Assembly (NCBI GenBank): GCA_910589415.1
Contig: OU342630.1
Location: 17,021,867-17,085,866, forward strand
Length of the DNA: 64,000 nt
Direction of reading: 5' to 3'
Origin: Malachius bipustulatus
Taxonomy: Eukaryota > Arthropoda > Insecta > Coleoptera > Melyridae
Part shown: positions 34,443 through 45,500 of the stretch, piece by piece
How positions within the stretch are numbered: the first letter of the stretch is position 1
Layout of the letters: the number at the start of each line of letters is the position of its first letter
Notes under the pieces: generated by a model
Told to the model about the DNA's origin: nothing
What the model saw: only the letters and a program-made list of their open reading frames with translations
Database searches by the model: none
Made by a program: the position numbers and the translations under genes

Positions 34443-35198
34443 TCAAGCACATTCTGATAGAAGCAAGTTATATCCCTTTACAAGCTTTGCCACGCCCATA
34501 GTATACCTGATCCTCAAATTGGTATTACCAGCATCCTTCTCTTCATTAAGTTTCTGCCGAAGTTCCCTGTAGTGATGCAGCTGACGAGACGTTCGGTCAA
34601 ATGATATGGTAAACTTCTTACAATCCTTATTATCCGTAAGTCTCGCCGCATTGCGGATACAGGCAAGAACGGCCTGCTCATTAGCTAATTTCACCTTAAT
34701 TGGTCTTGGCTTATTTGTATTATAACGTCCCAATCTCGATGGTTTTATGCCGACACACCTGGCATCAGGTAAAATAACATTTAGGACCGACCCAACAATA
34801 CCAGAATCAGGCTCCACCCGATCCGCAACCGGTAGAGCCTGGTCAGATTCATAGACTCCAAATATCAATAGATTATTTTTACGTTTATCTCTATCAATAA
34901 TTTCAGACACGATCTCCTCATACTCCGGATGTGTCGACGCAGAATTATGGACTACCTTTAGTTTTTCAATCTCTAATTGAAACTCTTCAATCGATTTTAT
35001 AAGGGTTGGAACCATCAGCAATCCCTTACCACAATCATCGCAATGATATCTGAGGACTCGTTTATTTTTAAGCTCCATCACTCGCAATTCTGAAGAACTC
35101 AGGCTAGAACACCTTCTATGCACGGATCTGCTGCAACTATCACATTTTAAAAGAGTATCCTCATCAGCTTCATCCACCTTACATATCAAGCACCTCAT
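34443..35198 (-). CDS. LINE ORF1 protein with PHD-type zinc finger
   Basis: This is an intact 251-codon reading frame. Residues 1-60 form a Cys/His cluster of PHD type (MRCLICKVDE, LKCDSCSRSVHRRC, YHCDDCGKG). Residues 65-90 look helical (SIEEFQLEIEKLKVV). Then a conserved block follows (IIDRDKRKNNLLIFGVYES, RPIKVKLANEQAVLACIRNA, FTISFDRTSRQLHHYRELRQ), resembling the RRM-like nucleic-acid-binding region of ORF1 proteins from insect LINEs. ORF1 products coat the element RNA. The ORF is open, but the element lacks an RT, so it could at most act in trans. It lies 3' of the last RacGAP exon and in the same orientation. Confidence 0.75.
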   Translation of the reverse strand: MRCLICKVDEADEDTLLKCDSCSRSVHRRCSSLSSSELRVMELKNKRVLRYHCDDCGKGLLMVPTLIKSIEEFQLEIEKLKVVHNSASTHPEYEEIVSEIIDRDKRKNNLLIFGVYESDQALPVADRVEPDSGIVGSVLNVILPDARCVGIKPSRLGRYNTNKPRPIKVKLANEQAVLACIRNAARLTDNKDCKKFTISFDRTSRQLHHYRELRQKLNEEKDAGNTNLRIRYTMGVAKLVKGYNLLLSECA

Positions 35199-36370
35199 TG
35201 TCCCAGTGTATGTCGAATATGCCCAGTAAGAAGAAAGTAAAATTTTATGGTAGGATTAAGTTTAAAAAGTCAGATGTGATGTCACACTAACCGTCCGAAT
35301 TAATATTTTTAATTTCGCCAGAAAATGTCAAACAGTTAAATGTCAAGTTGTGAACGAGCGTAAATTATTGAAGGAATCATTCAAACAATGAATTGAATAG
35401 TATTGGATGGAGTCCTTGAAGGTATATCCGGCATGCAGTGACTCAGATCGTCCCTCCTGCCTTTTTATCTATTGTCGGGTATAGTTGATGTTCAGTGGTT
35501 TTGTGTTTTATATTACTTTGGTTATTTATTGCTGTTATTGTTCTCTACCTGTTTTGTATTTATGTTTTACATTTTGTATTATTTACGTATTATAGTGTGT
35601 AATTATTACCTGTTCCAAAACAATTTTTTTGTTCTACGGAATAAATAAATAAATAAATATCCACACCCCCTTAAAAAAGCAAGGATCGAGATTCACTTTC
35701 CAGAATTTATTTGGTGCTAATCTACTAGACTATGTATTTTTTGTAAATAAGATATTGTAAAAAAAAAAAAAAACCTACAACAATCCGACTTTATTTTAAA
35801 ATGATATGACAATACAATATGAACAATAATTATAGATATTATAATAAAAATTTACATTCCTCAATGGGATTTAATTTTATTTCCAAACAATTGCAGTGTT
35901 GTCAAACCTACAGTAACTGGATATGTCATAGTGTGGACATACAGTCTAGGCTCCTATCACCCACCATTTTACATATTGGCAAAGAGCATGATAGCAGTAT
36001 CATTTAGACCAATAGAGATAAAGTCATAAAGGTCTGTCTCTGTACTTATGTGTAGTTGGTAGAATGCGTCAATTAAAATAAAAACTTAAATTATTTATTT
36101 TGTCATAATTTAACCCCATACTACCCAAATACCTTCATCTCTAATGGCGGATGATTCTCTTCTATAATGCTAAATGGCGGCTGTCTAATCAAAAAGTGGA
36201 CACTGTATTGTCCTTACTGTTATAAATATCAAGTCATTGTAGTCGAACCCAGATATGAAGGTCCTATTCTTTCATATTACATTGTTTTATGAAAACATTG
36301 AAAGGGAACAAATTTGGACAACAAAGCAAGTTTTGACAACTTTATATGACTACTTTAGAAAAATCTTAAA
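35199..36370. other. LINE 5' region and unassigned DNA
   Basis: 35199-35400 would be the 5' UTR of the minus-strand LINE. 35430-35665 ends in GGAATAAATAAATAAATAAAT, which looks like the 3' tail of a plus-strand retroposon with no coding part. 35760-36370 shows nothing recognisable. Confidence 0.4.
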
Positions 36371-36376
36371 TTTATT
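36371..36376 (-). promoter_or_regulatory. Candidate poly(A) signal of the RacGAP gene
   Basis: AATAAA on the minus strand, about 95 bases after the RacGAP stop codon. This is the first canonical hexamer I see downstream. Confidence 0.5.
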
Positions 36377-36468
36377 ATTAAACTGAACAGTGCTAACTAA
36401 AAATAAAGAATAGTAAAAATATGTGTTTATAAATATGACAAAAATACTATACTTTAAATTCTTCGATT

Positions 36469-36529
36469 CTATTTATTCATTGGAGGTGTCTGAAAGAATT
36501 TTTGTTTGCGTTTTCCCTCTGTTAGGATC
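36469..36529 (-). CDS. tum: RacGAP exon 10 (terminal micro-exon)
   Basis: The acceptor is TTTTGTTCTAG. The first base completes an Arg codon from exon 9. The exon then encodes ILTEGKRKQKFFQTPPMNK and TAG. A 'K-K-Q-x-F-F-x-T/S-P' C-terminus is typical of the family, which supports this 61-nt exon although it is 4.25 kb away from exon 9. Confidence 0.85.
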
Positions 36530-39500
36530 CTAGAACAAAATTAAGGTAACAGGTTTTTTTTTTGCTATTGGTGCAAAATAACACGTAAAAGATATTAAAA
36601 TTCTGCTAATTGTCTATGAAAATCCAAACTCAGATTAGCAAATGCAGTTCATTTTAGTGCCTTATGATATATTATAGTTTGCCCAGTGAGTGTTGTCTGG
36701 TGTGATGCCACACCGACAAGATCCAACAATGACCTACATCCTGACTAAACCATTTCATTTAATTCAACTTGATTCATACACTTATTTCTAAGTCGAACCA
36801 GATGTGGGATCGCAGTTCACGTTAGTGGTGTGCGTTAAGGAATAATGAATATCCTACAAATTTATTATTTCGACGAGTTACTGAGAAGTAGAGCCTTGAA
36901 ACTTTTCGATAACAAAAATATATAATGCAAGTAAGTAAGAATGATAATAATTGTTATAATCATGATTAGAAATATCATGCATTAGCCTACCTGCTGGATG
37001 ACGTTTAAAGAAAGCATAGGACAGGGATGGCGAACCAATGGCACGCGACACAATATTTTGGGCATGTCACTAATATCAATCACAAAGTTCATTATCCACT
37101 ACGAAAAAAAGTGTGAAGTCACCAGTGAACTATAAAAATCACCAGATCTGGTGATAAAGTACCAGCTCTGGCAACTCTGGAAGTAGGTATTATGACGAGC
37201 GACCCCGAGTGAACCCTACTTTCGGGAATGTTCGGGCGGGGTGCACGGGCTATGACTTCAATAATTACCTACATCTCGAGTTGCTATTGTTAATGAATTA
37301 ATGAAGTTGCTTATGTTTTATCTGTGAATTTAACTGTTATTTAATATGGCTAGTTCAGGAAAAAAAAAACAAAGTGCAAGAAAGTAAGAGTTTCAGAGGA
37401 TTTCAAATTTGGTGGACAGAGAAATATGGCATGATTAGTAATGGTGACAAAGCGGTTTGTGTTTTATGTTCCGCAACAGTGGTATGTAGAACATCGTCTG
37501 TGAAACGGCATTTTGAAACAAATCACAAATTTGTTGGTCAAAGAAGCGAGCCAGAGCAAAAAGAATTAATTGCAAGTGCATTGCAAAGATATTCCTCTCT
37601 CCCGAAACACAATAAAACAAAGAATCTTAAAACTGGCCGAAAATGTAACAGATCAACAAAAAATTGATATTAGCTCTGCTTCTTTTATATCGTTATGTCT
37701 TCACAAAAGCACTGACGTCTCTAACTCTGCACGTTTAGCTGTTTTTGCTCGATATTGCATTGGAAACGTCCTTAAAGAAGAATTAATTGCAATATAATCA
37801 TTGCTTACAACTACAAAGGGCACCGATATTTATACGGCTGTTTAAAATTCGCTTGTTGAAAAAGAAATTAGTTTGAAAAAAATGGTTTCCGTAACCACTG
37901 ATGGTGCTCCAAGTATGGTGGGTAGAAAAAATGGTTTCAAAAGCTTATTTCAAACAGACGTAGGGCATTCGGTTCTTGAATTCCACTGCACATTCACCAG
38001 CAAGCCTTGTGTGCTAAGAGTGCTTTAACATCTCTTGAAAATGTAATGGCGGTAGTCACAAAAATAGTCAACCTCATCTCGTCGCAAGCTTTAAACAAGC
38101 GCAAGTTCGATGTTTTGTTAGATGAGGTCAACTCAGTGTACAATGGCTTACTGATGTACAATAATGTTCGCTGGTTGAGTCACAGGAACTTACTTCAAAG
38201 ATTTGTTGATTGTTTGGAAGAAATCAGACTGTTTCTGCAAAATGAGGGAAAAGTTGAAGAATACCCACAGTTGTTGAATGTTATGTGGCTTTCAAGATTC
38301 ATGCTTTTTACAGACATATTATGCCAACATTTAAATAATTTAAACGTGAAGCTTCAAGGCATAAATAAAACAATTATTATCGTCATGAGGCTAAGCTGTT
38401 AGTTTTCAGGAACGACATCATCACAAGAAACTACAAATATTTTCCAAATTTGAAAATATATAACAAAATTTAGAAATACATGAGAAACCAGACGAAGACC
38501 AAGTTACTGAAGAATTGTTTCTATGATTGATTCTTTAATCATGGAATTTTCGGCGAGATTTTCTCAGTTCAGAGAATTATCGGAAGTACTCAAGTTTATT
38601 ATGTACCCTGATGTGACGTCATTTGATAAACTGAATTTGTACCAATTTCGATTGGTTGGAAATTGAAGAATTTGAAATGCATTTGATTGATTTCCAGTCT
38701 AGTTCAATATGGATTCAAAAATTTGTTGAAACAAGGAAACAGTTAGAAATAATTGAAACAAAAAGATTGACAGGTAATACAAGTGAAAATGCTAATAACA
38801 AAATTTTAGAAACATGGAATGCGTTACCAGACACATTTAATTATTTGAAGAAGCTGGCTTATGCTATTTTAACAATGTTTTCATCAACCTATGCCTGCGA
38901 GTCATTATTTTCAGAGATGTTTAATTATTAACATAATTATAACATTAAAAACTCGGTTAAAAACTATTTGACAGATGACTCCAGTACAGCAGGTATTCTG
39001 CTAAAAGTAACATCTTACAACCCTAACATAAGTTATTTGGCATCTAATCTGCAACAACAGAAGTCACACTAATTTTACTTTAATTTTAATTACATGTATA
39101 ATAATTTAAACATTGTATAATGTTTCTATTTTTATTTTGTAGTAAATAAAGAATTTTGAGTTGATATTATTTATTATTATTATTTTCCCTATAATCACAG
39201 AGACAAAATTATTTGATGGCACGTCTATGCTCTGATTAAACTTTTTTATAAAAATGGCATGTCGATATGTAAAGGTTCACCATCCCTGGCATAGGACCTC
39301 CGTTTTCTTTTTCTGCAGTAAAATATTCTAGCAATTTAACCACAAGACCATGTCCTAGGGTCTTCAATCGTTTCCCAGGCATTTTGTGTAAATTTTTGTT
39401 GTTCGTTGAGAAAATATATCCTGTTAGTTATTTCAAACGTTAGAGAAACAATTAAGGCAATAGATTTTTAGGCATTCACACAATCAATAAGTTACTCGTA

Positions 39501-42500
39501 GTTTATTTCACAAAAATATCACAGGTAATTCTGCTGATTTCATATTAAAAGCATTTCAAATCACAAACTTAATCAGTATACTTAGCGCGTCACTGTCAAC
39601 TGTCACTCTATCCGTTCAGCTGAACGACAATCTTATCATAATATCACATAATTTATGAACTAATGCCCGTATTCACAAACGATAATTTCCTAAATAATTA
39701 CGTAATCAATTATCCTCATCTCATTCTATTGCAAAAAAACTGCATATCTCCATCTCACTCATTTAATTAATTACGTAATTATTTATGAAATTATCGTTTG
39801 TGAATACGGGCATAAGAGTATCAAGACGCGATTTGTACTTCTGTCTCACTGCTCATCTTTTTAGAATTGCTGACGATTCAAACGTATTTCTGACAATACG
39901 TCCCAATTTAACTCGATTGGCTATGCAATGCAATAGAAGGAGTAAGAAGAATATAACGAGATTATGTATCCTTAGTTATCGCAACGGACAACACTCACTG
40001 GACAAACTTTAGAGGTGGTTTATCTGAACTCCAAACTCCAAATCATATTATTTATTGAAACCACAATTGAAAATTAATTCCGGGCTGTTATCTTGCTGTG
40101 GTCCAGTGTTAAAACAACAGGATGGTTGTTTATTAATAATGTAACTTTCTTGCCTCCTGAGCTTTACTCGTATCTAGCTTTGTTTCCAAGAAAAAATCAA
40201 AATCTGTGCCAGGCCCTCTTAAAACAAGTAATAAATTCACATCGATTATTGAGATTCATTTAATTTAATTCAGGTAGCTCCCTGAGACGCCACTGGAATT
40301 ATAAAATTCATGTTATTCCCATCAAAGGAAGGCCCTTATGACAACAAATAAGTCTATAAATTTTTATTTAAATCGGCTGAGAGGTTTTTGAGATATTGAT
40401 AAAAATCGTTTTTTTTTTTCAAAATTTTATCCCCTGTATCTAGAAAACAAAGCAAGTTAGGACATACGATTATATGAAAAAAACCTCTTATTTTTGGCTG
40501 GTAAATACGCCCTTAAAATTTTTGCACTGAATTTTGAATCACCTGTATAATTATAATTATTATTGATAATTAGTCAAATTATTAATGGTAATACCTAATT
40601 AGTTAACCAGTGGCGTAGGCAGGCAAAGTAACAAAATTGCTACATTTTATGGCACATTTTTAAAATGCCGGAAATATCCAAAAACCCCATTCATAAAAAA
40701 CACACTCATTTAGCGATTAGTGAACTCAAGTTTTTCCAATATTCTAAATTGCTGAATAGGGGTTAAAATTTAAATACTCACCTACGAGGAGTGAGATATC
40801 CTCGGCTGATAGGACGTAGCAGTGAATCCGTGCTGGGTGTCTGCTGGAGCTTACTGGATGGTTGCCCATTAAGATGCACATTGACAAAAGATGACCAGTA
40901 ATCACTTGGTATGTTCAGCAAGTATTCCATTACCTAAAATAAATTATCGTTATTTATTATTCGTAGAATTGAAAGTATAAACTAACGAGAAAAATTATTT
41001 CATTTATTGATTTATTTAATTTAAATCTACTAAAATACAACCATCCGACATCTAATGCCAATTCAATGAGCTAATAATTACACATGATAATACTGAAAAA
41101 TAACAAAATAGCACAAATTTAAAACAATAACAAGATCTTGAAAGTGAGGTGGCAAAAATATCGAGATCGATCTGACAAAAAAACTTACTCTGGTTTGCTG
41201 TACAGTTTCTTGCATCAACATTCTTGGATCAGGATCATCTGAAGAATAGCCAACGATAGTTGGTCCGAAAACTTTAGCCAAATTGCTGATAGGCATCTTA
41301 CATTCTGGATATTTAGCAATTCTGAAAATAAAATGAGGTGAGTGTTAATGTGAAATTACCAGACACACATTCAACTAGAATTTTCGACTTGACAGCAGCA
41401 GTGAATTTGATAGATTATTTTTCATAAAAAAAATCAAAATATCTCGAAAACTAAGCCTACTAGAGACCTGTATTAAGAGTACTTGTATTACTTATCTTTT
41501 TTTTAGATAATAGGTAATGTAAAATTTCAAAATACGCTTTAAAAAATTGATTTCCTCCAGTGGCATAGAAGTTTCGAGTCTTAAAAGAAAAAAAGAACCC
41601 TCATAAATATGCCACTGGTTTCACGTGATATGTTTTTTGTACTTCAAAATTTCACCCCTCTACTAATATTAACCTATACCAAAAATGAGAAAAACATCAT
41701 CAATAGTTCAGCAGATTTTCAATAGAATTAATTTTTTTCTTATAAGTTAACAAGTGTTTTAGCCTGGGACTTTGTTGCTGGAGTGATTTCAAGTCAAAAA
41801 TGTCTAATGAACGTATACTCGGAACGCTATCCTAACTGAACTAGAAGCATTTGAAATTTTAGATAAGTAGTAGTAGGAATTTCCTACTAACTTAAGAACC
41901 ATTTAAAAAGAAATCGCTTTATTGAATTAGTTGCTCAAAATGTCCACCCAGTTGCTGTATACATAGTCTAGCTGTTCTTAGAATTGAAGTGGTAGCTTTG
42001 CGAAGAGTCTCAGGATCAGCACAATAGTTTCTGCCTCATCCATAATTCTAACTACTAGTTGTTCTCTGTTTTCATTACATATTTCCTGTATAAACTAAAC
42101 TTTTCAGTCTTCCCCATAAAAAGAATCTAGGAGGATTCACAAACTATTGGAGGAGCTACTCAAGCCATCTCTGTGGCCGTGTGGAGTTGTTGTAAGAGAT
42201 TTTTTCGAGGACTTCAGAAGCAAAAAGTACAACAGTGATATTTCCATAGATGAAGCTGAAAGCTCTGAAACTTTTACCTTGCTTGCACTCAATGTACAGA
42301 GATTGCTAAGTAAAGAGTCATTGATTTATCATTTTTATTTTATTAATTTATCACCAGATCTGGTGATTTTTATAGTTCACTGGTGACTTCACACTTTTTT
42401 ATTTATTTATTGTGTCAGGAACTGAAGCTAGATATGCTCTGTATTACAGAGCATTGGTTAAAAAAGGGCGAAAATATTTTTTTGCAGGGATATGTTTACG

Positions 42501-45500
42501 CAAGTAGATTTTCTCGAGCAACCTATGACCGTGGTGGAGCGGCTGTGTATGTCAAGTCGACACTAATAGATAAGGTTAAAGAAAGAAAAGACATACTCGA
42601 TATGGGTGCTGAAATACACTTTGAGGTAAGTGCTGTTGAATTGTCTCTAGCAACTAGAACTGTTATTTTATGTATCTATCGTTCAAACAATCGTCTTGTG
42701 ATATAGGGGGGTTTTTTCGACAAACTTGAACAGGCACTGCATAAAATTGTTTCTCTGGGATGTCGAATCATCATTACGGGTGATTTGAATATTCACAGAG
42801 ACGATGCTGATAAAAATGGTAAGCGTTTGACACAGTTGTTTCTTTCGTTCAATTTACACTATACAAGCAATGAATTTACTAGAATTACTGATACCACAGC
42901 TAGCAAGCTGGACTATGTTGCCACTGATTTTAACTTGATGGAGTGTAAGTCAGCTGTGCACCCGATTAGCTTTTCTGATCACCTGGGCATTGTTTCGACG
43001 GTTAGCATAATATGTAAGCAAACAACAGCGCAACCGCGCTGCCTGGGCAGGTATGAACGGCGGATGGATGGATCTATCGAGGATTTTTTACACTGCCTGT
43101 CAGTCGAATCATTTGAATGTGTTTATCGCTCTGCGGAAGCCGTTTCCTTGAATGAATTTCTGCGGTCATTTATACTACTATTCAACCGTTTTTTCCCCAA
43201 GAAATATACTAATAAAGATAGGTATCATGACAAACAGTGGGTAACGACTGAAATTCGAACGGCTTCTAGGCAGTTGAAGCACTTGTTTTACCTCTTTAGG
43301 AGCAATCGTAATGACACCGTACTTGAGACCATTATTTCAACACAAGAAAAAAATATCGGAGTATGGTAAGACACACCAAGAGGCAGAGTATAGATGGTAT
43401 TATTCGTAACTCAAGCAATGTAACACAAGCAGCGTGGAGGGTTGTTAAACAACACTCAGGGAATACTACTCGACATAAAATAAATAAAATTAGAACGGAG
43501 GATAATGGGATATTCACTACCCCCTTACATATTGCAGATGTCTTGAATGATCATTTTAAACGCTGCGATGAAGTTAAAGATCGGGGGTCTAGGGTTCAGA
43601 GCATCGTAAGTAATGGACGATCATTCTTTCTGGCACCTGTGACACCTGATGACGTCTATGAGGTGATTATGGGCCTCAGTAGCTCAAATACTCTTGATAT
43701 ATACGACATTACACCAAGTTTTATTAAAAAGTGTGGAAAATTAATTACGGGTCCGCTGGCCCATATTGTTAACAACTGTTTCACAACTGGTGTGTTTCCT
43801 GACAGAATGAAAATTGCTAAAATTATTCAGGTATTTAAGACAGATGCAAGAGACTGTGCGAATAATTATCGACCTATAGCTATAATACTGCCGGTAATAT
43901 CAAAGATGATTGAAAAGATAATTCATAAACAGTTGATGGGGTTCTTGATCGAGAGCGGTTGCATATCAGATAGTCAACATGGTTTTTTAAGGAACCGTAG
44001 CACGACCTTTCACCTAGTTCACGATGTTTTGGGGCATCTGGAGAGGGGTGACAAAGTGCTGGCGGTAGCTTTTGACCTCAGCAAAGCTTTCGACACGGTT
44101 GATCGTTAAGATAGCGTTCCGGATATATGTTCATTAGACTTCGCCATAACCAACCTAATCAGTCTTGTTGCCAATTGTGCCCCTAGAATTTTGACTTGGT
44201 GAAATCCATCTAAATAAAAAATAAAGTAATAGGTGTTACCAAGTCACAAGTACCAATTCTGTAGGTCTAGGAACGCTCTATAGGAATATGCCACAGAAAT
44301 TTTTGTAATGAATATAATTATAATTTCTAATTACTCATACCATACTGCCTATTTTATTATTGAAGCCTTTGATGTAGGTGCAGTGGTGTTATCTATTAGC
44401 ATTTGTATAGTCGATCAAGAGATATAACGAAATGATCTAATTGTTAAACTGTCATATTTTATGACTTCAATAATACGTCAACAATCAAAAAAGTGATAAA
44501 ATGACAAGTCGTTTCGTTATAATTTCTGGTCCAACTATACCAGTCAACAGCAAATTTTATTTTTAATGAATTGGCCAACATTAGATTCCTCAGTCAGAGA
44601 TTTTACTATGACACCGAGTATGACACCACAGAGCCTTTTCACTGTCTTGAAATAATTAACAAACTTACTTTTGGAGATGTAGAATCATATAAGCCAGAGT
44701 ATCTCTGTTAGGTCGAGGAAGTTGTGAAAGGATTTCATACAATGCTGGATTGACATCAATTTCATCTTTGGTTTCAACCGCTTTGACAAAATCTTTCCAT
44801 AACTTGAAAGTGATGAGAGGTTCAGTTAGAGATCTCAAGAAATCTTTAACCGTGCCGCACATCACGTGAATGTCTGTTTGATTTAGGCAAGGTGCTCCTC
44901 TTCCTTTTAAAAACCGTTCCTGGAAAGAAATAATTTATAGAATTAATAAATCAAGTCATATTAAAAAAACAAAATAGAATTCTGTATATGAGAATTTAAA
45001 TACAACTACTACAATGTGAAAAACATTCAATTCCACAGTTCTACATTCTTTTCAGATTTTATTGCAATCTTTTCTCTTAGAATTCTATACAGTGCTTGTC
45101 ATCCATAATTTTTTTTTCTTACACCAATTTGATAGGAATCTACAAAAAGTTACCTTTAAAGCCTTCACATCTCGTTCACTTCCAGGTATTCTATACAATC
45201 CCAGTTCGCTAGTGCCTCTTAGTTCTATTTCATTCACACAATGCACAATCAATGCTGGTACCATAGGTGGAATGGTAGGAGTGTAGTCACTGATTATACC
45301 CTGAAAACAAACAGTTCTTACTCATTTGAAATGGCACATGTTTTCCCAATTTATGAGGGTACGATTTAGCTTCAGTCTGAAATATTTTGGTCAACTATAT
45401 CTGAACTCACCGACATATTTCTATTCAGGGTATGATATTTGTTAAATGACTTTGCCGAGTGGACAGAGAAAAATGAATTTGAGAGAAAAGATGAAACTTC

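Larger units (their letters stand above)
36677..40008. mobile_element. Non-autonomous DNA element (family R), copy 2, with nested hAT and MITE
   Basis: The inverted ends are AGTTTGCCCAGTGAGTGTTG and CAACACTCACTGGACAAAC. The interior matches copy 1 at 22653-23468 (AAGTCGAACCAGATGTGG, CTACCTGCTGG, TTCAATCGTTTCCCAGGCA, CTGACAATACGTCCCA). A hAT (37022-39288) and a CCCGTATTCAC MITE (39663-39813) have inserted into it. It lies in the last RacGAP intron, about 150 bp upstream of exon 10. Confidence 0.8.
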
